Source: Collinsella aerofaciens
GTDB taxonomy: Bacteria; Actinomycetota; Coriobacteriia; Coriobacteriales; Coriobacteriaceae
Assembly: GCA_008668235.1 (NCBI GenBank)
Contig: RQCP01000061.1
Span: 1 to 5,663 of the forward strand
Length of the DNA: 5,663 nucleotides
Reading direction: 5' to 3'
Each line of letters starts with the position of its first letter. Positions within the stretch are counted from its first letter, which is position 1. The position numbers and the translations under genes were made by a program. Under the pieces are notes generated by a model, which made no database searches, had not been told where the DNA came from, and saw only the letters and a list, made by a program, of their open reading frames with translations. Shown piece after piece: positions 1 through 5,235 of this stretch.

Positions 1-182
1 CATCATCGCGGTCTATGGGGTCAACGATATGGCACCGTGGGGACACATGTATGTCAATCCTGGTCTAACAGAGCCTTATTTAATCCCCGTCCCTTTTAAA
101 CATTGGGAAATCGAGCGTGGCAAGCGGGGGTCTTCGGGGTATAAGACGGCTAATTGTATGCCGCCCTATGAAAGGAACCCTT
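1..182. other. Upstream leader, no gene supported
   Basis: This stretch is visibly richer in A/T than the genes that follow and I recognise no protein in it. One frame stays open from base 2 to 220, but it has no family resemblance, lacks the G/C third-position pattern of the neighbours and runs into the DJ-1-family gene out of frame. A possible + strand promoter is GGGACA (40-45) and TCTAAC (64-69) with an 18-base spacer, each matching consensus at four of six positions. On the - strand TTGACA reads at 57-52 without a good -10 partner. Both promoter readings are weak. Confidence 0.3.
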
Positions 183-725
183 ATGCCCAGCGTTGCCGTT
201 CTTGCCGCCGATGGCTTTGAAACGATTGAATGCCTGACCATGGTCGATGTCATGCGTCGCGGCGGCGTGCGCGCCACGCTCGTCTCGATTATGCCCACGC
301 GCGAGGTCGTAAGCTCGCTGCAGATCCCCGTGACCTGCGATGCGCTCTTTGATGAGATCAACTTTGACGAGTACGACTGCGTCGTGCTGCCCGGCGGCCT
401 GCCCGGTGCCACCAACCTGCGCGCCGATCAGCGCGTCTGCGACGTGGTCTGCGAGTTCGCCGCGACCAAGCACGTCGCCGCCATCTGCGCCGCCCCGTTT
501 ATCCTGGGCGAGCTCGACCTGCTCGAGGGGCGCCACGCCACGTGCTTCCCTGGCTTTGAGAAAAGCTTCCCCGAGGGCGCCTATACCGGCGAGAAGGTTA
601 CGCAAGACGGCAACATCATCACCGCCAGCGGCATGGCCCAGTCGCTCCCCTTTGCGCTTGAGCTGCTGCGCACGATCGCCGGCGACAAGGCTGTCGAGAA
701 GGTCGCCGAGGGCATCCAACTATGA
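183..725 (+). CDS. DJ-1/PfpI (ThiJ/YajL-type) family protein
   Basis: A 180-residue protein, the usual size for single-domain DJ-1/YajL proteins, with no signal peptide or membrane segment, so cytoplasmic. Family marks are the N-terminal strand and acidic residue in DGFETIE (Glu13 aligns with Glu18 of human DJ-1), the VDVMRRGGV helix, VVLPGGLPGA (67-76), the nucleophile elbow AAICAAP with Cys102, and DGNIITASGMA (142-152) before the last helix. The position of DJ-1 His126 appears to be Phe122, as in YajL. Family members are linked to oxidative stress and to glyoxalase or deglycase activity, which is disputed, so the reaction is left open. The start at 183 is chosen because AAAGGA (171-176) sits six bases upstream; a GTG at 117 in the same frame lacks such a site. 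The stop overlaps the maf start, which suggests an operon. The family call is firm, the substrate unknown. Confidence 0.92.
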   Translation: MPSVAVLAADGFETIECLTMVDVMRRGGVRATLVSIMPTREVVSSLQIPVTCDALFDEINFDEYDCVVLPGGLPGATNLRADQRVCDVVCEFAATKHVAAICAAPFILGELDLLEGRHATCFPGFEKSFPEGAYTGEKVTQDGNIITASGMAQSLPFALELLRTIAGDKAVEKVAEGIQL

Positions 726-1303
726 TTTTGGCTTCGCAATCACCGCGCCGCATAGAGCTGATGCGCGAGGCAGGCTACAACATTCGCGTGATTCCCGCGG
801 ATATCGACGAAACGCCCTTTGATGGCGAGGCCCCGCTCACGCTTGTCGAGCGCTTGGCACGCGCCAAGGCGGCTGCCGTTGCTGCCGAGTATGCCGAGCC
901 CAATGAGCTGACGGTCGCGGCCGACACCATCGTCACCTTCGACGGCAAGATTTTGGGCAAGCCGGCAACCGAGGGCGAGGCGCACACCATGCTCCGTGAG
1001 CTTTCGGGCCGCACGCACCAGGTCGCAACCGGCGTCTGCATCGTTAAGGCAGGCGATACGGCCGCCCCGCATGCCGCCGAGAGCCTGTCGTTTGTCGATA
1101 TGACCGACGTGACATTCTACGAGCTCACCGACGAGCAGATCGAGCACTACGTTGCCTCGGGTGAGCCCATGGATAAGGCAGGCGCCTACGGCATCCAGGG
1201 CACAGGCGGCCGCATGCTCGTGCACGATATTTCGGGCGACTTCTATAACGTGGTGGGCCTACCCATCGCCCGCGTCGCGCGCGCGATTCAAAAACTCTCG
1301 TAA
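722..1303 (+). CDS. maf: Maf/YhdE-type nucleoside triphosphate pyrophosphatase
   Basis: A 193-residue Maf-family protein of normal length. These cytoplasmic enzymes hydrolyse dTTP, UTP and some modified NTPs to the monophosphate and pyrophosphate, which keeps damaged or unwanted nucleotides out of nucleic acids. Visible motifs are LASQSPRR (3-10, substrate loop), AADTIV with the likely catalytic Asp68, LGKPAT (78-83), LSGRTHQVATG (94-104), SGEPMDKAGAYGIQG (146-160) and ISGDFYNVVGLP (170-181). The complete DKAGAYGIQG block resembles the dTTP/UTP subgroup (YhdE, B. subtilis Maf) more than the m7GTP subgroup (YceF), but this is an inference. The start codon overlaps the upstream stop as ATGA. 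GAGG at 708-711 is a weak ribosome site ten bases away, which fits coupled translation. A hairpin terminator follows the stop. Confidence 0.95.
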   Translation: MILASQSPRRIELMREAGYNIRVIPADIDETPFDGEAPLTLVERLARAKAAAVAAEYAEPNELTVAADTIVTFDGKILGKPATEGEAHTMLRELSGRTHQVATGVCIVKAGDTAAPHAAESLSFVDMTDVTFYELTDEQIEHYVASGEPMDKAGAYGIQGTGGRMLVHDISGDFYNVVGLPIARVARAIQKLS

Positions 1304-1311
1304 TTGCATCT

Positions 1312-1343
1312 GGCGCTGGGTATCCCCCAGCGCCTACAATTTT
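1312..1343 (+). terminator. Probable intrinsic terminator after maf
   Basis: GGCGCTGGG (1312-1320) pairs perfectly with CCCAGCGCC (1326-1334) around a five-base loop. The 3' side runs TACAATTTT, so the T-tract is short and begins six bases after the stem. The hairpin starts nine bases after the maf stop. It would separate the DJ-1/maf transcript from the peptidase gene. TACAAT (1335-1340), directly behind the stem, also resembles a -10 box for the peptidase gene, but no -35 is visible. Confidence 0.55.
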
Positions 1344-1404
1344 GGCGTACCGTACGGATCCCGACCGGGCACAAGGCGCGGCGGAAAACCGATAGGAGTT
1401 AAAC

Positions 1405-2406
1405 ATGGATACACTGCTCGAGGCCATTGACGTCTGCGATGTCGATGGCTTTTGCTATGGCAACTATACGGACGAGGAGGCCGGCACCGGTTGCACCGCA
1501 ATCGTGGCACCCGAGGGCGCCACCGGCGGCGTTGACGTTCGCGGCGGTGCTCCCGCTTCGCGCGAGACCGACCTGCTGCGACCCGAGAACACCGTCGACA
1601 AGGTCCACGCCGTCTGCCTTTCGGGCGGATCGGCCTTTGGCCTCGAGGCTGCAAGCGGCGTCGCTCGCGAGCTTGAGAGCCGCGGCATCGGCCTTCCCGT
1701 CGGCCCCACGCAGGTGCCTATCGTGTGCTCGAGCTGTATCTTCGACCTCGCCTTTGGTAACCCCACCGTTCGCCCCGACATTGAGGCCGGCATCGCCGCC
1801 GTGCGCGAAGCACTCGACAACACCCCCACCAAGCTCGAACAGGGCAACGTAGGCGCCGGCACGGGCGCTACCGTGGGTAAGCTCATGGGCCCCGCTACCT
1901 GCATGAAGGCCGGCCTTGGCGCTGCCGCCGTGGCGCTCGGCCCCATCAAGGTGGGCGCCGTGGTCTCGGTCAACGCCTGCGGCAACGTTGTCGACCCCTT
2001 CACCGGCGAGTGGGTCGCCGGTATGCGCGCCGCAGCCGATAGCGACCAAATCGTCGACATGGAACTCGCAGCCTTTGCCGCCGCCGGATCCATGCAGATG
2101 CCGCTCGACCGCACCAACACCACCATCAGCTGCATCGTCACCAACGTGGAACTCACTAAGGCACAAGCCACCAAGGTCTCCCAGATGGCCGCAGACGCCT
2201 ACGCACACGCCATCCGTCCCACGCACACCACCAACGACGGCGACACCATCTACACCCTCGCCAGCGGCAAACTGGGCGCCCAGGCAAGCGCCGCCGTTCC
2301 CCTAGACCTGCTGGGCATGCTCGCCGTAAGGGCCCTGGAAACCGCCATCGTAAACGGAGCCAAAACCGCAAAAACCTCCCACGGCATCCCCGGCGCCGCG
2401 AAGTAG
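1405..2406 (+). CDS. P1 family peptidase (DmpA-type aminopeptidase)
   Basis: A 333-residue member of peptidase family P1 (DmpA/BapA L-aminopeptidase/D-esterase group), N-terminal nucleophile enzymes made as one chain that cuts itself into two subunits. Visible blocks are VDVRGGAPASRETDLL (43-58), LSGGSAFGLEAASGV (72-86), GNVGAGTGATVGK (148-160), GAVVSVNACGNVVDP (184-198) and RTNTTISCIVTN (236-247). The expected self-cleavage is between Asn238 and Thr239, making Thr239 the nucleophile; DmpA itself uses Ser250 at this site. No signal peptide is seen, so it is probably cytoplasmic. The start at 1405 has a strong AGGAG (1394-1398) six bases upstream. The first seven Lys codons are AAG, three of the last four are AAA, a mild drift of unclear meaning. 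Substrates (small peptides, beta-amino acids or D-amino acid esters) cannot be told from sequence. Confidence 0.93.
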   Translation: MDTLLEAIDVCDVDGFCYGNYTDEEAGTGCTAIVAPEGATGGVDVRGGAPASRETDLLRPENTVDKVHAVCLSGGSAFGLEAASGVARELESRGIGLPVGPTQVPIVCSSCIFDLAFGNPTVRPDIEAGIAAVREALDNTPTKLEQGNVGAGTGATVGKLMGPATCMKAGLGAAAVALGPIKVGAVVSVNACGNVVDPFTGEWVAGMRAAADSDQIVDMELAAFAAAGSMQMPLDRTNTTISCIVTNVELTKAQATKVSQMAADAYAHAIRPTHTTNDGDTIYTLASGKLGAQASAAVPLDLLGMLAVRALETAIVNGAKTAKTSHGIPGAAK

Positions 2407-2417
2407 CCTAACCTGAC

Positions 2418-2542
2418 GGTTGCCCGGTGGGGCTTGGTTATGTTTGCTGCTCTACAGTCCTGGCTCGCACGAAGAGCACATTAAGTGCTCTTCGGCTCGT
2501 GCGGAACTCGCGACAAACATAACCAAGCCCCACCGGGCAACC
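2418..2542 (-). repeat. Long hairpin element, copy 1
   Basis: Perfect 29 bp inverted arms at 2418-2446 and 2514-2542 enclose a shorter inner hairpin. The inner stem is GAAGAGCAC (2471-2479) paired with GTGCTCTTC (2485-2493) around the loop ATTAA, and it extends by CGCAC/GTGCG across a five-base bulge (2494-2498). The reverse complement of 2454-2508 matches copy 2 (2662-2715) at 49 of 55 aligned columns, so this copy is placed on the - strand. Each arm read inward has a tiny GC hairpin (GCCC-GGTG-GGGC at 2422-2433) and then a T-rich tail. It begins 12 bases after the peptidase stop. It could be a non-autonomous repeat (MITE- or REP-like), a bidirectional terminator or a structured RNA; the sequence does not decide. 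Confidence 0.85.
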
Positions 2543-2574
2543 TACCAACCAGATTCTTTTCAGCCCAGGCCCCT

Positions 2575-2610
2575 GTGTACCGCGCGTCGAAGATCTTCAA
2601 ATTCAAATAA
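2575..2610 (+). pseudogene. 3' remnant of a glycosyltransferase gene
   Basis: Read from 2575, this frame gives VYRASKIFKFK and then TAA (2608-2610). The intact family 2 glycosyltransferase opposite ends in LYRLASKIFKFN. Seventeen bases are identical (2590-2606 against 2782-2798 on the other strand). The match continues weakly upstream through the codons for Tyr-Arg and Ala-Ser with one codon missing, which argues for shared gene ancestry rather than a pure structural repeat. Upstream of about 2575 (in frame PTRFFSAQAP) I see no likeness to the intact gene, and copy 1 of the hairpin element begins 32 bases further left. I infer that a second glycosyltransferase gene once ended here on the + strand and was lost. 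An alternative is a small inverted duplication of the intact gene's end. Confidence 0.6.
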
Positions 2611-2798
2611 CCTGACAATCGATTCTTGTAGCAGAGGCCCCTTGGCCTTTAGTTTGATACAAGTTCCGCACGAGTCGGAAAGCACTTAATGTGCTTTCCG
2701 TGCGAGCAGGACTGTTCGCAGTAGCAAACTAAAGGCCAAGGGGCCCAGTCAACCTATCAGCAGCGATTACTCGGCAGCTAGTTGAATTTGAAGATCTT
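2590..2798. repeat. 17 bp inverted repeat around hairpin copy 2
   Basis: AAGATCTTCAAATTCAA at 2590-2606 is the exact reverse complement of 2782-2798, which lies in the last codons of the glycosyltransferase gene. The pair encloses the whole of hairpin element copy 2. In RNA or single-stranded DNA it could form an outer stem, and in DNA it could serve inversion of the enclosed segment. The simplest origin is homology between two glycosyltransferase 3' ends. Confidence 0.8.
2636..2745 (+). repeat. Long hairpin element, copy 2
   Basis: Perfect 21 bp arms at 2636-2656 and 2725-2745 enclose an inner hairpin: CGGAAAGCAC (2676-2685) pairs with GTGCTTTCCG (2691-2700) around TTAAT. CGCA (2667-2670) and TGCG (2701-2704) extend it across a five-base bulge (2671-2675). 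The core 2662-2715 matches the reverse complement of copy 1. The arms are unrelated to those of copy 1 except for the inner GTTTG/CAAAC, yet have the same layout read inward: a small GC hairpin (GGCC-CCTT-GGCC, 2636-2647), then TTTAGTTTG. It lies 32 bases beyond the glycosyltransferase stop and may end that transcript, although no T-tract follows its outer edge. Confidence 0.85.
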
Positions 2799-3809
2799 TG
2801 AGGCAAGACGGTATAGGCCAAGCGTGGTTTTGTCTCCGGCCCGTCCGCGCAGATTGGTGAAGAACCCGACCACGCCGTAGCGGGCACGACGATACATGCG
2901 CTCGTCGTAGGCCTTCAAATCATTCCACAGCGTCTTTAGGCGCTCGTCGGCGCAATCTTCCTCGGAAAGCTTGGTGAGCACCGAGCAGATCGCCATCATC
3001 ATGGTGAAGTAGCCCATCATGTACGAACGTAGGCGTGACGACTCGACATCGCTGTACAGGTGGTACGACTCCATCATGATACGCGTAACACGGAACTGCT
3101 GGTCCAGACGCTTGACCATCGTGGCCTCGTTGACACTCTGGCCCTCGCGACCGATAAAGTAGCGGTAGAGGTCGATGTCGGCGTAGTACATGGTCTTGCA
3201 ACGCGGCAGCGGCACGTAGGCGTAGATGTTGTCCACATAGAACGTGTGCGGCGGCATGGGAAGGTTGGACTCGCGCAGCACATCCGTGCGATAGCACAGG
3301 CTGTGCATGAGTAGGTTCTGGTCCAGGCGGAAATGACCGATCTGATCCCAAGAAAAGATCTTTTTGCGCGGCAGGGCAAATTTGTAGCCAATAGCGGTAT
3401 GCGTGCCCTCGTAAACCTTCTCGTACACGTAGTTCGAGATAAACAGGTCAACGCGCTGGTCGCGCTCTTCAAAGCCACGCAGAATCGACAGCATGGTCGA
3501 AAGGGCAGCACCGTCAAGCCAGTCGTCCGAATCAACAACCTTGTAGTAGGTGCCCTGCGCCTCGCGCAGACCCGAAAGGACGGCAATACCGTGACCGCCG
3601 TTCTCCTGGTGCACCGCGCGGATGATTCCAGGGTAACGGGCCTCCCACTCGTCGGCCTTGGCGGCCGTCTCGTCCTTGGAGCCGTCGTCCACCACGATAA
3701 TCTCGATATCGGTGGCGTAATTGCTCCCCTCCAAGATAGAGGTGATGCAATGGTCCATGTCCTTGGCGGCGTTATACGAGGGAATACCGAATGTTATGAC
3801 TTTATGCAT
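2778..3809 (-). CDS. Family 2 glycosyltransferase
   Basis: A 343-residue GT-A fold glycosyltransferase. The N-terminal nucleotide-sugar domain starts at once with ITFGIPSYN (5-13), then has the family 2 motif IVVDDGS (38-44), QENGGHG (68-74) and DSDDW (93-97), the metal- and diphosphate-binding DxD region. The C-terminal half is rich in Tyr, Met and Arg and ends in a basic KIFKFN tail, perhaps for contact with the membrane; no clear transmembrane helix is seen. The ATG at 3809 is chosen because the family motif begins at residue 5. An ATG at 3827 would add six residues. Neither has a good ribosome site, and the 3809 start lies inside the last codons of glf (8-base overlap), which points to coupled translation. 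With glf upstream, a role in a galactofuranose-containing capsule or exopolysaccharide is likely, but donor and acceptor are not shown. Confidence 0.92.
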   Translation of the reverse strand: MHKVITFGIPSYNAAKDMDHCITSILEGSNYATDIEIIVVDDGSKDETAAKADEWEARYPGIIRAVHQENGGHGIAVLSGLREAQGTYYKVVDSDDWLDGAALSTMLSILRGFEERDQRVDLFISNYVYEKVYEGTHTAIGYKFALPRKKIFSWDQIGHFRLDQNLLMHSLCYRTDVLRESNLPMPPHTFYVDNIYAYVPLPRCKTMYYADIDLYRYFIGREGQSVNEATMVKRLDQQFRVTRIMMESYHLYSDVESSRLRSYMMGYFTMMMAICSVLTKLSEEDCADERLKTLWNDLKAYDERMYRRARYGVVGFFTNLRGRAGDKTTLGLYRLASKIFKFN

Positions 3810-5004
3810 GGCAGGCGATAATCTCATCCGAAAGATCGAGGGCGGAATTGGTCACAGCGTCCATATCGTAGTAACGATACTCGGCCAGACGACCCACCGG
3901 GTGGAAGTTCGTCAGGTTCTGGACGCGCTCAAGATAGCGCTCATAGAGCTCACGGTTCTCGGGCTCAAGAATGGCGTAGTACGGCGTCTCACCCGAGCCG
4001 GGCGTATAGGCCTTGGAGTATTCCTTCATGATGGTGGTCTTGCCGGGCAGGACCTGGCCAGTCATATTCTTGAACTCAGTGATGCGCGTGTAATCCTCGC
4101 TCGTGGTGTAGTTGACGGTGCCCACGGGCTGGAACTGATCCATATCGAGCGTCTCGAACTTCATGTCGAGCGTACGGTACGGCAGGGCGCCCAGGTCGAG
4201 ATTGAACAGCTCGTCGAGCGGACCGGTGTAGACGATCTCGCCGCCATAGACCTTACCGTCGATCTTGACGGTGGTCTCGTCGATCTCGAAGAGGTCGCGG
4301 GCGTCCACGTCGCAGAACACATCAATCAGATCGTGGTCGAGCATATGCTCAAACAGCGCGGTATAGCCGTCCTGCGGCATGCCCTGGAAGGGAGCCTGCG
4401 GGAAGTAGCGGTCATCATCGCCCACAAAGACGGGAACACGGCCGGTGATCGAGGGATCAATCTGGTCGGGCGTCTGGCCCCACTGCTTCATGGTGTAATG
4501 CAAAAAGACGTTCTCGTAGACGTAATCAGCGACCTCGGCCAAGTCGGGGTCGTTCTTCTTACGCAGCTCCATAATGGGCACCTTGACATCCTTGCCAAAG
4601 GTCTCCACGAGCTTCTGATACAGCTCCTCGCCGCGCTCGTCACCAAAGGCGAGCTTGAGACTCGCGTGGTTGAAGGGCACGGGCATAAGGGTGCCGTTGA
4701 TGTTGGCGAGCACCTTGTGCTGATAATCCGTCCACTTGGTAAAGCGCGACAGGAAATTGTGCACGCGCTCGTTAAAGGTGTGATAGATATGCGGACCGTA
4801 CTCGTGGATCAGGATTCCGGCCTCGTCAGTGCAGTCATAGGCATTGCCCGCAATGTGGCTACGGCGCTCCAAAACGGCAACACGATAGCCGATGGTCTCG
4901 GCAAGACGGCGGGCGCAAACGGCACCGGCATATCCAGCACCGACGACAATCATGTCGTACGCGCCGGCGTTAAAGCCTTCAGGCAGGCCTGAGGTAATCT
5001 GCAT
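3802..5004 (-). CDS. glf: UDP-galactopyranose mutase
   Basis: A 400-residue flavoenzyme that interconverts UDP-galactopyranose and UDP-galactofuranose in the cytoplasm using reduced FAD as a nucleophile. Family marks are the Rossmann dinucleotide-binding motif IVVGAGYAG (19-27) with VLERRSHIAGNAYD (44-57), YGPHIYHT (69-76), MPVPFN (107-112), HYTMKQWG (169-176) with the active-site-region Trp175, FPQAPFQGMPQDGYTALFE (201-219), YTGPLDELF (259-267), and the C-terminal GRLAEYRYYDMDAV (371-384), which closes the FAD site. The length is normal; about 17 residues precede the first strand. The start at 5004 is well supported by AAGGAG five bases upstream. It heads a two-gene - strand unit with the overlapping glycosyltransferase, and a TATAAT lies 79 bases before its start. 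Galactofuranose occurs in surface glycans of many gut bacteria. Confidence 0.97.
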   Translation of the reverse strand: MQITSGLPEGFNAGAYDMIVVGAGYAGAVCARRLAETIGYRVAVLERRSHIAGNAYDCTDEAGILIHEYGPHIYHTFNERVHNFLSRFTKWTDYQHKVLANINGTLMPVPFNHASLKLAFGDERGEELYQKLVETFGKDVKVPIMELRKKNDPDLAEVADYVYENVFLHYTMKQWGQTPDQIDPSITGRVPVFVGDDDRYFPQAPFQGMPQDGYTALFEHMLDHDLIDVFCDVDARDLFEIDETTVKIDGKVYGGEIVYTGPLDELFNLDLGALPYRTLDMKFETLDMDQFQPVGTVNYTTSEDYTRITEFKNMTGQVLPGKTTIMKEYSKAYTPGSGETPYYAILEPENRELYERYLERVQNLTNFHPVGRLAEYRYYDMDAVTNSALDLSDEIIACHA

Positions 5005-5047
5005 CGATACTCCTTGTCAAAAGCCACGGGCTCGTTAGCTGGGCTTT

Positions 5048-5066
5048 TCTCGAACATTCTTCGAGA
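5048..5066. repeat. Inverted repeat in the glf leader
   Basis: TCTCGAA (5048-5054) and TTCGAGA (5060-5066) are perfect inverted repeats around five bases. The site lies between the - strand TATAAT (5088-5083) and the glf start, about 10 to 28 bases into a predicted glf transcript. It could be an operator for a dimeric repressor or an RNA hairpin; no T-tract follows on the glf strand, so it is not a terminator. Confidence 0.45.
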
Positions 5067-5082
5067 CATATTTATCAGAGCG

Positions 5083-5088
5083 ATTATA
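5083..5088 (-). promoter_or_regulatory. -10 box for glf
   Basis: The - strand reads GCGCTATAATCGC, a perfect TATAAT, 79 bases before the glf start codon. The position expected for a -35 (about 5106-5111, CTCATT on this strand) is poor. The palindrome TAGCGCTA (5087-5094) overlaps the box's upstream edge and could bind a regulator. Confidence 0.5.
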
Positions 5089-5102
5089 GCGCTAATGCGT
5101 CC

Positions 5103-5108
5103 TATAAT
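5103..5108 (+). promoter_or_regulatory. -10 box for pta
   Basis: A perfect TATAAT on the + strand, 128 bases before the pta start. The -35 position (about 5080-5085, GCGATT) matches poorly. It faces away from the glf -10 box only 14 bases to the left, so RNA polymerase could probably occupy only one of the two at a time. Transcription from here would give a leader of about 120 bases. Confidence 0.5.
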
Positions 5109-5160
5109 GAGCTTGCCACACAAGGAAAGCTCAAGCACCGCGGCGTACAAATTTGAAAGG

Positions 5161-5183
5161 TAAACCCGCTAGCAGCGGGTTTA
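5161..5183 (+). terminator. Terminator-like hairpin in the pta leader
   Basis: TAAACCCGCT (5161-5170) and AGCGGGTTTA (5174-5183) pair perfectly over 10 bp around the loop AGC. The GC part is six pairs, with TTTATT on its 3' side, and the form is similar on the other strand. It lies between the pta -10 box and the pta start, with no transcript converging from the right that would need ending. That position suggests attenuation of pta, a protective 5' hairpin, or insulation of the divergent genes. I saw no known riboswitch fold and no convincing antiterminator pairing. Confidence 0.55.
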
Positions 5184-5235
5184 TTCGTGAACAGCCGGGC
5201 GCCTGGAGCTTAGTGAAACGCTTGTAAGGAGTAAC

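Larger units (their letters stand above)
2407..2777. other. Convergent intergenic region with two hairpin elements
   Basis: No intact gene lies in these 371 bases between the peptidase gene and the glycosyltransferase gene, whose 3' ends face each other. In order it holds a 125 bp hairpin element, a short remnant of a glycosyltransferase 3' end, and a 110 bp hairpin element in opposite orientation. TAACCTGAC occurs at 2409-2417, directly left of the first element, and again at 2608-2616, starting at the remnant stop codon. CAACCTA occurs at 2539-2545 and 2750-2756, near the right end of each element. No conventional long T-tract is present, so termination of the two facing genes, if it happens here, probably relies on the hairpin elements. 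Confidence 0.8.

Noticed and set aside
117..182. N-terminal extension of the DJ-1-family gene from a GTG at 117
   Set aside because: The extra 22 residues are unlike the family start, whereas the ATG at 183 has a good ribosome site and begins directly with the first beta strand.
1399..2226. A 275-codon open frame on the - strand inside the peptidase gene
   Set aside because: It is His/Gly/Ala-rich with no family motifs and lies antisense to a well-supported P1 peptidase.
2420..2689. An 89-codon + strand frame across the intergenic region
   Set aside because: It runs through both hairpin elements, has no ribosome site or family likeness, and is in a different frame from the glycosyltransferase remnant.
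2418..2745. A CRISPR array or a retron RNA
   Set aside because: There are only two units, in opposite orientation, with self-complementary arms rather than spacers, and no cas or reverse transcriptase gene is in the window.
3721..4992. A 423-codon open frame on the + strand antisense to glf
   Set aside because: It is a shadow of the GC-rich glf codons; its protein is a repetitive Val/Leu/His/Gly-rich string without family motifs, while glf is unmistakable on the other strand.
5015..5020. TTGACA on the - strand as a -35 for glf
   Set aside because: It lies between the -10 box and the start codon, touching the AAGGAG ribosome site, with no room for a promoter before glf.
5048..5066. A LexA (SOS) box
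   Set aside because: The Gram-positive consensus is CGAAC-N4-GTTCG. Here the half-sites are one base too close and one is altered, so it does not fit.
5107..5163. An 18-codon leader peptide (MSLPHKESSSTAAYKFER) ending at the pta leader hairpin
   Set aside because: Its ATG overlaps the TATAAT box and lacks a ribosome site, so it would not be translated from that promoter. It is worth reconsidering only if transcription starts further upstream.
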